A stretch of DNA of 64,000 bases, taken from assembly GCA_026027325.1 (NCBI GenBank), contig JAMSLZ010000003.1:2542001-2606000 (forward strand), given 5' to 3'. The notes beneath the pieces were generated by a model that worked only from the letters and a program-made list of their open reading frames with translations, was not told the DNA's origin and searched no databases. The position numbers and the translations under genes were made by a program. This document shows positions 11,720-26,825 of this stretch, piece by piece (the first letter of the stretch is position 1; every line of letters begins with the position of its first letter). Source of the stretch: Actinomucor elegans (Eukaryota > Mucoromycota > Mucoromycetes > Mucorales > Mucoraceae).

Positions 11720-13447
11720 TTGTTAATTGAGAGTGTTAAAGAGACAGGTTAAAAGAAAATTTTTTTCTTGCGCGCTTTACTGACCAAATAAAAAAAAGTT
11801 TTTCGACAGTCACTGGCTTGATCTGTCAAAGGACATGTTCATCCAATAAACGTACTCTCGCTAAACTCTCCGCAATACATATGTATAAAAGAGCCACTGA
11901 GCCCTGCCTAGAGTAAACCGCGCCTACTCTTGTGTATATATTATATAAACAGATGCAACAATTGATTGAAATCGGCCAATAAATCTGAATGGATACTATT
12001 AAATAAATTACGTGCTGTTCATTAGCATTATAAATCTTCACAGTGTTTCAATTAAATAAGGACTCTGTTAGATGTAACTACTCATTCTAATTATGGAATA
12101 CTAAACAGATGTAACATTTAACTAGGATTAAAATGAATGATCTACAGATGATTTAATACTGTTATATGAGATATATGTCAATTTTTATAATAATAGTATA
12201 CTTATTGTAGTTTAACCAGTAATGATGCCTAATGGATGCAGCGGTTCATTCTGAAAATGAAAAACTAATTAGATGTAGTATTAGACCGAGATCGAACGAG
12301 AGATCTGGAGATAGCAAAAATTGGCCAATTTCAGAAAAATGATCAAGCTCTTTTTTTTTGTCAAACGAGAAAACAGGAATTTCAAGACATGGTTAGTAAT
12401 TAACATTGGTTTCTATATTCTAGAGTATCCACGCATTCTTTTTAATATACATCTTTATTAATTATAAGCCAGTAGATTTTTCTTTATTTTATATTATATG
12501 CATCGTTAGATTTTTTGTCATTCAATTCTGCACAAACTTTTTTTGTAAGCCTGAGTTACCGTTCCCGGTGAATTTCAGGTTAACCTGTAATTTATCTTCA
12601 ATTCACTCTAATTGGGGCATGGTAATTCATGGAAAAACTACAGATGTATTAACTCGCTTTTCATATTTTTTTTTTTGTAAGGGAGTAAACTCCGGTTTTT
12701 TTTTTTTTTTTTTTTCAGTAGTATCTTTTTCTTTGTAAATCTCCGACACCCAATAGAGTTCTAGGACGATTGTGTAATAGCAGCAGTGGTGATCATTTAA
12801 AATATTTGTTTGATGGCCTAGATAGCAATTTTGAGATAGAGTTTATGATTAGGTTAAGTCTCTTAGACATTAACATATATGCTTGTATTTTTTGTATAAT
12901 TTCTATATACAAGATAATCGATTAAATATTATAAAACTATGTAGTGCACACTTCAACACTTTATCAAAGAAAACTCCCTGGTTGTAAAGAGAATACAATA
13001 TGGTATTTGTATCATTCGATACAGAACTGAATTCCGTATAAATTCTAGTAATATCCTATTTGGCTATCGGTACCTTTTTATTATTCAAAACTCGGATGAA
13101 AGGAAATAGTGATTCCGATCAGAAGCTAACATGCCACCGGCTCCGTCTAATGCAATGCTGTAATACATTGAACTAGTCCGACAAAATAGTTCAAATTGGT
13201 AAAAACGAACAGTACCTTTTTTAAGTAATTGACTATATGTTTACTATAAACTAATAGAAAATCAAAAAAAAGAAATAAGAGCAGAAATTGATCATGATCA
13301 AGTATAAATAAGTTTCGGTATATTAAAGGTAAATAAATAGTACTGGGTAGATATACAATAAATAGTCATCATCAAAGGAAGGGGGTAGTAAGCCATGCTA
13401 TGATATATATATATATATAATGATAGACAATAACACGTCAACTGTTA
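11720..13447. other. 1.7-kb intergenic region
   Basis: It holds the SNU13 promoter, a dimer of the dispersed repeat (12065-12315) and T-runs near 12699-12715. A (TA)n tract at about 13404-13420 is just downstream of the membrane-protein gene. No coding exon is supported. Confidence 0.5.
12065..12315 (+). repeat. Dispersed repeat family, tandem dimer
   Basis: ATTCTAA at 12084 and ATTCTGAA at 12248 mark two units 164 bp apart. Unit 1 continues with CAGATGTAACATTTAAC and GATCTACAGATGATTTAA. Unit 2 continues with TTAGATGTAGTATTAGACC, GAGATCGAACGAGAGATC. Unit 1 also shares its right half (TGTTATATGAGATAyATGT, then CAGTAAT) with the copy at 53.7 kb. Confidence 0.65.
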
Positions 13448-15627
13448 CTATTCAGGTGCATTCACAAATTCTCGGTTTGGTAAAGGTGTGCTTATACCCA
13501 TACTGGAAGCACGGCTTAAAGTGCCATTCAATGGACTTAGTTTTTCAACTACTGTTTTGAGTCCATCCCATATCATAGAGCATCTGACCAAAAAACCGTA
13601 ATATGATAGCAGTTTGAGGCCATCCAGATTATGCGCATACATGCCGGCTTTGACAGTTTGTCGTAACTCACGTTGAATATGGAGATTACCTGCTGTTACC
13701 ATACGATCGATCTCCATCCAATCATCTGAAAACTCGCTTAGTGGCTTTCGATGGTTTTTAAGGATCTGGCCTAACCGCAACATCACATGGAGGCTGTCAC
13801 TGAAACTATCCAATGTCTCTCGAGTAGGTGTGATGCGTTCTTTGAGTGTGACCGAGTCTTGAGCAGCATTGTCATCCATTGTGTTTACACCTACAGCTTC
13901 ATCCAATCGATGTGTCGTCTGACTTAGACTGATCAATGGCAATAGAAGCCTAAACGATACCAAAGGCCATACCACGCGTTTCATTGCCTCAATCGCCTCA
14001 TTATATCGTTTTGCTCTTCTGAGATCCCGCTTGCATCGATCTCGACCGCCACCAAAGATATGAAACACCGTTTGTACGTAATATTCGTTTGAGACATTGC
14101 GCAAGCGAGTGGATTCTGTTTGTAGTTTAGCAAGTACTCCAAAGGCTTTGTTACTGATGCTTGTAATCGAATCATGAGTCCAAAACCTATTACTTTCTTC
14201 GGTTTGCTGGCGGATTTGATCCTGCAGATCAGAGCCTATTTCTGGTACCCGAGTGGAAAAGGTGCGACTCAAGATATCTCCAATCGAGGGAAGATCTACA
14301 TCTGTAGCGATATCTCTGGGTAATTGGCGTGCAATATTGGATGCAAGTGATTCATCTACCGCAGACGTCGTACTGCCACTAAAGTCGAGATAGTACTCGG
14401 ATGACTTCTGATATAGATCAGCAGCATCTTCTAATGCTTTCCCTAAATTTTTTCGCATGACACTTCTCGCTTTCAATGGAAATACAAACAGTGATACGAT
14501 TCTGTAAATATAACATTTTTTTTTAGTGTGAAGCTTTTAGTTTGAACAAATCCACTTACGAAGCTATCACGATACCAATAATTAGATTGAGTGTTCTCCA
14601 CGCACCTAACTCAGCTGTATACGATATTCGGTCATGTATGAGATTCGAATAACCCGATAATGTAATGATTACAGTAGTAAGAAGACCCTGATCAAAATAA
14701 ATATGAGTAACGAATGCTAAAAATAAACTATAGAATACTTACGATACTTCCAGCATAGGCCATGTTGGGCATCATTTTTACTTTGGAGATGAAAAACACT
14801 TGGATAAATAGCAAGCAGCATAGCATCAACGAAGCCTGCCAATCCCAGTTAGGATGAAAAGCAACTCGAGTGATAGTCATGACAACAATACTGCTTCCTC
14901 CTCCAAGAATCGTACCAATCGTGCGCTGTACACTGAGGTTCAGGAATCCACCTACTGTGTTGTCCAATACAGTCACTACCGAGACACCTATTGTAGTTTA
15001 TTAGAAAAATGTCCGCCCTTTTTCGATGTCGAAAATATCTTACCAACCCAGAAAGCGTTAGGAAATATATTAGAGATAGGTTCAACGATCACAAAAAGAG
15101 CAGCTAGAGTAAAAGCAACGCTCATCTGAAAAGCATATCGATTTTCTGCAGAGACGCATTGTGCCTGGATCCATATAAAGACCCGTGAGTGTTTGATAGC
15201 TTCGATCCACGGATAACATGGTTTCGCGCTACGTGTTGTTTGGTGGATATTATCTCGAGAGATAGTGATATCTTCCACAATTGTGATACGTTCCTGGCCA
15301 GGTACTTTTAGTGTTCGATCCTTCTGATGTGAATGCAGAGGCGGAGAATCAGACGTTCCATCTGTATATTTAAAGTCAAACTCTTTTTGATTTAATTCTA
15401 TATAAACAGATATAAGTACAAATACTTCTTTATTATAATCGATCATACATACCCAGTGTATCTTGAGATTGAAGGGATAGTGTATTCGCTTTTTCTTCTT
15501 TGGTATCTCTGAAATTAGCGACCGTGTCATCATCTCTAGACAGGTCTCCTATGGTTGGACTTTGGCTGATGGCATTGAAGGGTCTTTGTATACTGCAAGA
15601 ATCTTCTTCCTCAGTCATTGAAGACAT
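13448..15627 (-). CDS. FUSC/ArAE-type membrane protein (putative aromatic-acid-exporter-like transporter)
   Basis: Five exons, 15627..15453, 15397..15044, 14987..14743, 14687..14560 and 14501..13448, total exactly 652 codons (651 aa). An acidic, Ser-rich cytosolic N-terminus (about 120 aa) precedes hydrophobic helices such as AFQMSVAFTLAALFVIVEPI, VGGFLNLSVQRTIGTILGGG and ASLMLCCLLFIQVFFISKV. The QRTIGTILGG segment is characteristic of FUSC-like/ArAE proteins. A long soluble C-terminal half follows (about residues 300-651), as in the fungal ER-transporter/Bre4-type group. Substrate unknown. The exon 2 start is uncertain: an acceptor at 15361 is also in frame and would drop 12 residues. Confidence 0.78.
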
Positions 15628-16098
15628 AATTAATAATTAATAAATAAGAAAAAAAACAAAAAATAGATGGCCCTTTGAGATGCTTTTTATATCAGTTTGG
15701 TTGACATGCATTAATCCTCCTACTGCAAGTAGTATAGTGCTGATTCTTTACTTAGTGGTATCTATTTACGTATGCATGCGTATCATCTCATTTGAGAAGC
15801 ATTTCATTACTTACCTCGTTACCTTATAAGGTACTTTTGATCTTCACCTGTAGGGAATTTAACTTTTTTTTTTTTAAGCTATACTGTACAGTGCAACGTC
15901 ATCAAACATCTCTAGACATCTACGAAAAACTACTATTTTTCGTGTTTCAATACTTTTCTTTTTTATGTTTAAACAAACTTGCACTAGTGGTATTAAAAAA
16001 AGTAATGTATAGCCTAAAACGATAACGTGTCTTTACCTCGAGGCTTCTTGGAAAAGTCTAATAACCCCTCGTTTTTTGTATATAAAAAAGGTGTCTGG
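15628..16098. other. Divergent intergenic region
   Basis: This separates the FUSC-type gene (minus) from the sulfurtransferase (plus). A TATA-like TATATAAAAAAGG lies at 16079-16091, very close to the chosen start, so the real transcript start may lie further upstream. No other feature is seen. Confidence 0.5.
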
Positions 16099-17160
16099 AT
16101 GTCCCAGCAGCGTTCGTTTGGTAGTCTTGTCAGCCCAAAGGAGCTAAAGTCGGCTTTAACAAAAGTAAAAGTATTGGATGGTTCCTGGCATATGCCGAAT
16201 ACCAACCGCGACCCATACAAAGAGTTTTTGCAAAAGAGAATTGTAGGAAGTCGGTTTTTCGGCATAGATACCATCAAAGATGCCACCAGTGACCTCCCAC
16301 ATATGCTTCCTTCACCAGATAGATTTGCTGATGCTGTTGGTAAGATAATCAAAAATCTAATGATACCATCAATTTTGACGCATGTCGTCATCCATAGGTA
16401 AAATGGGCATCAGTCAAGATGATCATGTAGTTGTATATGATACTGCCGGTGTTTTTTCCGCTTGTCGAGTTTACTGGACATTCAAAGTAATAATAATAAT
16501 CATAAAAAAAAACAATCGTGATGCACGCGTATGTAAACCCTTATCACATCTTATTGCATAGGCTTTTGGCCATGAATCTGTATCTGTATTAAACGGTGGT
16601 CTTCCATTATGGGAGGAATTAGATGGTCCTATTGAAACAGGCCAGCCAAAACCTGTTGAACCCAAGGAATACAAGCTACCTCAGATCAATACTGATCTTG
16701 TACGCGATTATCAAACCGTTTTGGAAAACGCGCGAAACATTCAAAAGGGCCAAGATAGTGCACAAGTCCTGGATGCACGTCCGTATGCTCGTTTTACTGG
16801 AGAAGCTCCCGAACCACGCGCTGGTCTGAGCTCAGGCCATATGCCTGGATCCATTAGCGTTGCGTTCAACGAAGTGGTTCAATCGGGTGAAATGCTAAGC
16901 GATGAACAATTGAAACAAGTGTTTGAATCCAAAGGTGTAGATATTTCAAAAGATATCATCACTAGCTGCGGTATGCATACAATATTGTTTATCTGCCATA
17001 ACTCAATGTTTCATCTTTTTCTTTTATAGGAAGTGGTATCACCGCCTCTATTCTCTACTTGGCATTAGAAAGAATTGGTGCCCGTAAGTTGGCTGTTTAT
17101 GATGGCAGTTGGACAGAGTATGCCGGCAAAGAAGACGCTATCATTATAAAAGATCAATAA
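16099..17160 (+). CDS. TUM1: 3-mercaptopyruvate/thiosulfate sulfurtransferase (tandem rhodanese)
   Basis: Exons 16099..16339, 16398..16486, 16562..16970 and 17030..17160 give 289 aa. Two rhodanese domains are present. The inactive N-terminal one has VLDGSWHMPNTNRDPYKEF and VYDTAGVFSACRVYWTFKAFGH. The C-terminal one has VLDARPYARFTGEAPEPRAG, GHMPGSISVAF and the catalytic loop SCGSGITAS with Cys246. It transfers sulfane sulfur to thiols or cyanide; yeast Tum1 acts in tRNA thiolation. An in-frame ATG at 16027 would add 24 residues; I prefer 16099 because the family normally starts just before this domain and a TATA-like box precedes it. Confidence 0.92.
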
Positions 17161-17532
17161 AGTAATGGATTTAGCTTAAGGGAAAAAAGAAAGAACCATT
17201 ATTTTCCACCCCTTTATTACTATATAAAGTGATAGAAAATTCATTCCTTCTGGTTCGTTCCCTTACGATTTGACAAAAATAATTGATATATATTAGGGTC
17301 AAATTATTCTTATACCTAGTGAAAAAAAAAAAAGTCTTTTAAATAAGCTTATGGAGTGTTTCAGTAACAATTCTGATTGTTTGAAGCATTCATACAAGGG
17401 AATAAAAAAAAAGGTGCAGCAAGCATTTCTCAAAAAAGAAAGAAAAAAATAGTCACTGAGATGTGTGTCACCCAGACCGTTAAATAAAAACTATGCATAC
17501 AAAGAGTTCATTTCACTTGTTTGATAAGAGTA
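17161..17532. other. Short intergenic region
   Basis: Holds the sulfurtransferase 3' end and the YJU2B promoter. It is A-rich with several A-runs; nothing else is recognised. Confidence 0.5.
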
Positions 17533-18839
17533 ATGCAACCATTCAATAAATATTACCCACCTGATTGGACCCCAGAGAAAGTAAATGTGTACATGTATAC
17601 ACTAAAAGACGGAAAGCTCATCATAACACTTCTTTACAAAGGGTTCTATCAATAAACATTATGGCAAACATGCATTAGGAGACCGAGCAAGAAAGATCGA
17701 TGAAGGAATTCTAATTGTAAGGTAATTCAACAACAATACTTCAACAATCGTATAGGTCATCAAATTTCCAACCTTAATGTTTATAGATTTGAATTACCCT
17801 TCAATATCTGGTGTTCTGGTTGTGAGAATCATATCGGTCAAGGTACATGCCAGTCATAGCTTAAACAAGATCTTGCTAATTGCGTGCATTAGGTGTACGA
17901 TACAATGCTCAGAAAAAGAAAATTGGCAATTATTACAGTACACCTATCCTTCAATTCAGAATGAAATGCCATTTATGTGACAATTGGATAGAGATCCACA
18001 CAGATCCAAAAGTTCGTTAGAAATACAAAGGCTCAATACACATTTATTTGGCTCTAACTTAAACATATTATAGAATGCTGCGTACGTAGTCGTAAGTGGG
18101 GCTCGAAAAAAGGTAGAAGAATGGAAGGCAGAAGATACAGAAGTAATACAGTTGCAAGGTATTTGAAAAGAGACGTATCATTTCAAATTATTTATACGTT
18201 TTGATGATGATGGTAGATAAGGAAGTCAAAGAGAAGTTAGAGTCAGATCCAATGTATAGGCTAGAACATGGCATTGAGGATAAAAAGAAAATCGAGGAAT
18301 CAATACCTCGTATTAGCCAGCTACAGAATCTGAACGAATCGCTATGGGCAGATCCATACTCTCGCTCTCAGCAATTAAGGAAACAATTTCGACAAGAAAA
18401 GAAGAATGATAAACGTCTGTTGGAGGAAACAGAGAAAGTGCGAGACAAGCATTCACTGCAGATCGAATTACTGCCAGAAGCACCTAGCGATGTGATCGAG
18501 GCCAAGTCTGTCCATTACAACGCATCGCATTTACTAGACAAGAAGCGCATAGGAACGGCAGTATCTCCTTTGTTCAAGCATCATCAAAGCGAAGATAACC
18601 AAATCACAGACTTGGGTCATATCGCAAAGATCCACACAAGGCTCAAGACGGATCCTTTCTATAATCCAAACCCATTCTCATCTTCAATTAATCAGAAACA
18701 GGTACCAGAATCGAACACAAAAAAATTAACAGATGTTCATGTTGTGAAGCCTATAAAAAAAAAGAAAAAGTTAAACGATGAAAAGGACACAGCTTCTACG
18801 GTCGCTTTAGTGTCCTATACCGATTCTGATACCGAGTAA
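17533..18839 (+). CDS. YJU2B: CWC16-family splicing factor (YJU2B/CCDC130-like)
   Basis: Six exons, 17533..17580, 17642..17721, 17787..17842, 17893..18011, 18074..18158 and 18217..18839, give 336 aa. The family start ([12 protein letters not shown]) is intact, followed by [19 protein letters not shown] zinc site is formed by CSGC (Cys52, Cys55) and CHLC (Cys87, Cys90), with [19 protein letters not shown] between them and [20 protein letters not shown] after. The C-terminal half is charged, Lys/Glu-rich and probably disordered, and ends in a basic cluster and an acidic tail. Relatives associate with the spliceosome around the catalytic steps. The intron 4 donor is the weaker GTTCGT. Confidence 0.95.
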
Positions 18840-18981
18840 TGTTTATGTACAGACAAGAATAATAATAGTAATAATAATAATAATAAAGAAGCTATTGTGT
18901 GTTAATGGAGGAGATGTAATATAGTAGCAATATGATGTTTAAACAATAAGAAGAAGAGGGTATGGATCAAAATAGGTTTCT

Positions 18982-19870
18982 TTAAGCAATCAATGGAAGG
19001 TCTTCTTTAATATGATAAGGGTCCTCAGGGTTAACCGTGACATTTTCGACAGCTAAAAGTAACTGAACATCATCGAAGGACTGATCAGAATCCTTTGGCA
19101 TAGTGTAAATGATGATCTCGACAAATAGCGGGAATTGCTGAAAGAAATCTTCCATATCAGCTGTTATTAACGGCTGTCCATCTTCCAATTGATGATAAGT
19201 GTAAACGTGGCCTGTTCTGATTTTAATGAAAATACGAGAAAGGCCGGTTAAACCTCGAACTGAGTTACGAGACTTTAACTTGTTTACTATATCTTCAGCC
19301 AGCAATTCAACAGAGTCTTCAAGGATCGGTAGTCTCTCAAGTCCATCATTGTAGCTTTGATGATACAGTTTGTTCTGAAGCCAGTCTTCGAACACTCGAG
19401 ATATATGTGAAGCAGCCTTTGTGCTAGTGTTACCTAGAGTAGGCAGCTAATAAAAACATGTGAGAAAACTTATTACATTGACCTCGTTCTCTTCTTACCG
19501 AAATGAAACGATTGCCACCATCCATGAAATAGGTGTTTTGGTATCTGGATACTCGTCCATTCTGTGGATCTTTCATCTCTTTTTCAAAAGACGCAAAAAT
19601 AGACTGTTGGCTGGTTTCGTTATTCAATGAAAATGGTGGTGAATCATGATGATTATCTGCAATGCTACTCAAGGTTCTACCCGTATCAGTAGCTGTATCA
19701 TCATCTTCTGTATATCGGTCGAATAATACTGGTTGGCTAAGTTGCTCTTTATTGGCAGAGGGCACTATAGAAACGCTATTAGCATCCGTTGAAGCCTTTT
19801 TTTTGAAAAAAAAAAAACTACTGCTTGGCTTACCAAAGGTATTGGTGGTTTCAGTAGTTTCCATCCACAT
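18982..19870 (-). CDS. Protein of unknown function
   Basis: Exons 19870..19499 and 19446..18982 join in phase 0 (RFIS|LPTLG) for 278 aa. The N-terminal half is Ser/Thr/Asp-rich and probably disordered (EDDDTATDTGRTLSSIADN), with a homopolymer-encoded FFFFKKK. The C-terminal half looks folded: LPILEDSVELLAEDIVNKL, GLSRIFIKIRTGHVYTYH, FPLFVEIIIYTMPKDSDQ. No membrane segment or signal peptide. I do not recognise the family; the gene is supported by splice signals and codon-like composition. Convergent with YJU2B, stops 142 bp apart. Confidence 0.65.
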
Positions 19871-21986
19871 AGTATCAAGTAATAAAATAAGGTAATGTAA
19901 ATAAAAGGGGAAAAGGAAATAGAAAAAAATGGAATTACACCCTGTTTTATGAAAAAATGGGAATACAGATCACGCTAGCCTGGTAAATTTGGCACTGTAC
20001 AACCAGTAATTTGAATCACTTATAGCGCGTTTCGAAATATCTAAAGCCCAAGGAACAAGAAGCTACTATAATAGCATTGGAATAACTAGGGTATACAATG
20101 ATTGTTTATTATATATACGATGCGAGCTTATCAGATGTCCCAAGTAGTAGGTAGCGAGAGCATTAGCTGCTTATTCAAAGCGTGTACCAATCGTCTTTGA
20201 AAGTACGCGTTTGGACATAGCGGTAAACTCATGGGTGGGGTAATCGTACCCAATCAAAGATATCTATTATTCAACTAGCATCCAATGAAAATGCTTTGTC
20301 TTGTTTACCTCAATATGGTTAGCTTCCATAGTTTCAAAAAAAAAGCTAGCCAATGAGACATGTTTGTTCAATTCATGTACATTGCTGAGGCCCAAGAAAT
20401 GACACGTCTACAGCAACTAAGACTATTGCAAAACCTGCTTATATCACTTGCTTTGTCAACGAAGCAGATGTCTTAACTATTATCCCGCATAGTCTAATCT
20501 TAATTCTCCGCTCAAGTTTCATTACGCAACCTCATCTTGACGGAAAAAAAAAATACCCAATGTATACTTCAAAGCGCAAAGAAAAATAAAATTGCGTGAT
20601 GGATCATATCTCTATAGTACCGTTTAATATCATTAGAAACTGATGTAAAGGTGCTGTATTATGAAATTTCAACTTTTTTTTTTTTTTGGTTTGTGAAGAT
20701 TAAATAATAAACTATGTAGTAGTAAAGAAACGTGAGGCTAGCTCGGAATGCTAAAATAAAAACTGGGTAAGGCATTGATCTTATTTTTCAATGCCAAGAG
20801 ATTGTCGGTAGACAGGACATGCGTTTAGAGAATTTAATGAAAGATCAAATGGTGTAAGTAAATAGACTTTTTTTTGCATTATCTTTCCTGCAGCTATGAT
20901 TTGGGTATTGCATATACAATAAAACCTGTAAAAAAAAATGCTTTTGTATACTCTCAGCCATTTTGAATCTACTTTATTAATTGATCATGCCTTTAAAGTT
21001 TCATCTTAACCTTCCTCTAAAAAGTGTTGACTAAATTGCAATAATTACATGAAACTTCAAATATGCACTGTAAATTATCTGCTTTTCATATATCTTTAGT
21101 TCCAATGATTTATAGATCTATCAGTAGAGCTCGGCTAAATAGCGTTTATCAATTTATTAGGACATGTTCAGATCAGCTATTCCGTCTACTAGGCCAGCTT
21201 CTTTAACTACAATTCAATGAGTATAATATATATTAATAGTAATAAATAACATGTGTTTTAGGTAAAGCAGAGCTAATGATATATAGAGCATTCAGTTGAT
21301 CCCAGTTTAATAATGCGATTTATTTACTAGAATTTATTATAAATGAATTAGTTCTTCTATTGAAGTTGTTTATTAGTTACAGTGCAACGAGTACGTTGTA
21401 CAATAACCAAGCGTGTTATATAATATGGGTTATACATAAACTAGACCCTAATTATCGATAGATCTCTTGGCCGATCATGATCAAATTTCGCGCCTAATTA
21501 GTGTTACTATAAGCTCAGAATGAGCTGTTTCATTTGCTTCTTGTAGATTAAGGCACTCGTGCAAAAGAAAGCAGGTGATCCTTACTTTCATCTTGAAGTT
21601 CCCTCTGTATAGATGAGCTTCGATCATCTGATTTATTACTAAACAAGCCGATTTTTCTTAAGCATCATAATCTTGCGCAATCTAGCTTTTAACAAGGATA
21701 GTACTTATCTATTTTATAACGCAGAGCATTTATGTATATGCATGCGCATTAGTGCATATAAACCTGTCAATACTGGTTGATGATGAACTAATACATAAAC
21801 AGGACTTTGCTTCAGGTACAATGCAAAAGCTACCATAGGAAGCTTTATTGACGCATTATGTAAGGAGATAAGATTATATACGGGATATGGAAAGAAATGT
21901 ATAGCAAGTACCAACTACTTTATTTATGCTCTTAACCAAATGTCATGTTATATATAGTCTTTTGGGAATCTTTTTGTGCTTTGCTA
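19871..21986. other. 2.1-kb gene-free region
   Basis: AT-rich with A/T homopolymers. It contains a reverse-oriented trimer of the dispersed repeat (21120-21530). No tRNA or coding exon is supported. Confidence 0.5.
21120..21530 (-). repeat. Dispersed repeat family, tandem trimer
   Basis: In reverse orientation, GTTCAGATC at 21166 and GCTCAGAAT at 21513 are 347 bp apart, twice 173.5 bp. The middle unit is recognisable by its core near 21298-21326 (GATCCCAGTTTAATAATGCG). The last core reads GATCTCTTGGCCGATCATGA. Confidence 0.6.
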
Positions 21987-24071
21987 TTAGCTGATTTTAT
22001 TACGTATAGCTAAACCAAGATTAACCAAGTCTCCCGAAGGCTCGCTATCTACAATAAACCTATTTGCCTTTTTATTGTTTTCTGCTAATGTTATTTTCAG
22101 CAAGCACTCATCATTCAGGTACAACCGACAAAGTTCACTCGATTTATGGTTTCTATATGAAATGATAGCGCTCAATGATACGGCATTGCAAGCAATATTG
22201 GGTTGCATCAATCTTATTTCTTTCACGCACTTGAATATGATCAAAACAATGGTCCCAAGTATTCGGGAGTAGCTTCATCAGAAAAATAGATAGGGAGAGT
22301 GTACTGTGTAAATATAGCTATAGTTGGTCCGAATTACTGTTCAAATAACGTGTACTGAAATGAAGAGAATGAGCAGGCTGAAAAATTATCTATTGAATCT
22401 TTCATTCCCGGAACTCCTGCGCAACATGACTGTCAGTTTATGATATTATTTTAAACGCATTTATCTTGCAGTAATCAATATGGAATCGTCCTTAATCTAC
22501 GCAGTGAGTTCGTGGGTCTGTATAAAACCGTATGGAACTGATTAACCAAAAAAGCAATTGACTCTGCTTGGCGTAAATTCGCCGTACAATTTGCCTTGAA
22601 CATGTATCTGAATCTCCAACTCATTCTATTTATGACCATATATTTAGCGCCTTTCGATTACTATAATGATATGATCGTCACTGTCTTTTGCATTCATATT
22701 GTAAATGCATTTATATATAAACTTGTTTGCGAAGAATGCGTCTAAGCGAGTTACTAGTGTCTGCAAATTTTCAACCACAATGTATGACTCGATGATATTA
22801 TCTGCAATGTTTCTTTTAATGCCGTTCAGTACTTTACTATATGTCGATAGTAGATCGTTGATCTTCATACTGTTGATTATTAGATAGCAAGTGCTTATAG
22901 CTGCATATCTTTGATTGGGATGGATAAATACTCTTAATGGCCCAGGATTACATCTGCCTATCACTTAATTCTTGTGTCTAAGGACTGTATCATTGTATTG
23001 TATGTACTCTACCATCATTAAATCTCCTACTTTGGCTAGTTTTTTCCTTCTATGTTATGGTTCTACTACTCGATCAATACGTCGTCCTATTAAAGAAATT
23101 TTATCAACTACTGAGCTCTTTCCGTTGTCAGTTGTGTAGGAGCCAGTATAAGCCATCCTTGTCACGGATGCTATTCCGATCAATAGTCGAAGAGAATGAG
23201 CAAGAGCATTTTTGTAGGAATGTTTCATAGTGGTACGATGACCAACCTACAACTTGATGCTATCAGATAATGTTCCTTCACAGTTTGAAAATACATAGCC
23301 AAGACTCTTGGTCTTTTTTTATGGCAACATGTTTTCTCTTATTACACTAGTTTGCGACTTAAAGTATTTGGTAATTTTCATTATATTCAAATCCGATGTG
23401 TCTTTTTTTTTTTTCTGATCATAGGCGAGGTGAAGTACATTCATATTATGAGAGAATACTGAAGATCCACTGCCATCACTTGTTTTCTTCTTACCTTTAA
23501 TATATCGACATAACTTTTGGGTAATTTTAGTTCATGTTGAATATTGAATTATTTAGCCTAACTTCATGTTAATTACCTATTGTTTAACAACAAGGTTCTG
23601 GTTGTAATGGCTATAAATTGATGATCAATTCAGATATTGTTGCTTTGATATCCGGGATATATAGTGCATAACACACTCATTATAACGAAAATATACTTGT
23701 AACTATCGCTACGTGGGAAAAGGAATTTGGGAAAATTTCGATTATTTAACGCTTCTGAAGAGAAATATGCTTTATTAATCTTACATAAAAAACGTGGACT
23801 ATTCCAAAGGAAATCAATGACGCGACAAATTATATTAAATGCGCATGTATACACTTGAAAGCGTCATTTTCCTACAAAATGGTTTTAATTTTTGGAATAG
23901 TATCGGTCTTTGAGTCTTTGATTTATTAAAACCTTGATATTGGATATAGCGCATTTTGACCCGTGCAATCTTGGCCAATTTCGGTCGAGTCATCATATCT
24001 AATGAGTATGACATGCTTAGAACGAGCTGCCACGCCAAGTGGAACTTCAATTTGAATATAATATCAAGCAT
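21987..24071 (-). pseudogene. Decayed coding relic, family unknown
   Basis: From about 23330 down to 22647 one minus-strand frame reads as protein with only a few in-frame stops. Successive pieces are KSLGYVFSNCEGTLSDSIKL, TTMKHSYKNALAHSLRLLIG, YTTDNGKSSVVDKISLIGRR, GPLRVFIHPNQRYAAISTCY and NLQTLVTRLDAFFANKF. After a frame shift the reading continues near 22640-22480 (MVINRMSWRFRYMFKANC, LVNQFHTVLYRPTN), and possibly through 22244-21987 (SSELCRLYLNDECLLKITLA). Coding-like frames also lie upstream at 24071-23835. Stops, shifts and lack of a start mark it as non-functional. I cannot say whether it was a host gene or a transposon ORF. Confidence 0.45.
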
Positions 24072-24162
24072 AGCACGTACACGTGGTGTTAATTTAAGAC
24101 TTTCATTAACCAGATGGGTGGATTTTAACCACCTAAATACGAAAAAAAAAAAAGACTTTTAT

Positions 24163-26612
<2,450 letters not shown>

Positions 26613-26766
26613 AGTGTGTTTGAGAGAGAGAGAAAAGAGATAAAAAAGAAATTCACTGTTTCGCTTGAACAAATAATCATCCAACTTTTTGGGACGTCAT
26701 CCCAACGGCATTTGAATTGCTCTGTAGGTATAATTCCCTTTCTCGGTTTTGCATTAAAGCTGCCTT

Positions 26767-26805
<39 letters not shown>

Positions 26806-26825
26806 TATATTTCCTTTAGAAAGAT
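26613..26825. promoter_or_regulatory. Divergent SNF1/coiled-coil promoter with CT/GA tracts
   Basis: Only 213 bp separate the two start codons. The interval carries a GA-rich stretch just upstream of SNF1 (about 26623-26640) and a perfect (CT)n run at about 26774-26801 just upstream of the coiled-coil gene. Polypyrimidine/polypurine tracts of this kind are often promoter elements; that role is inferred. Confidence 0.5.
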
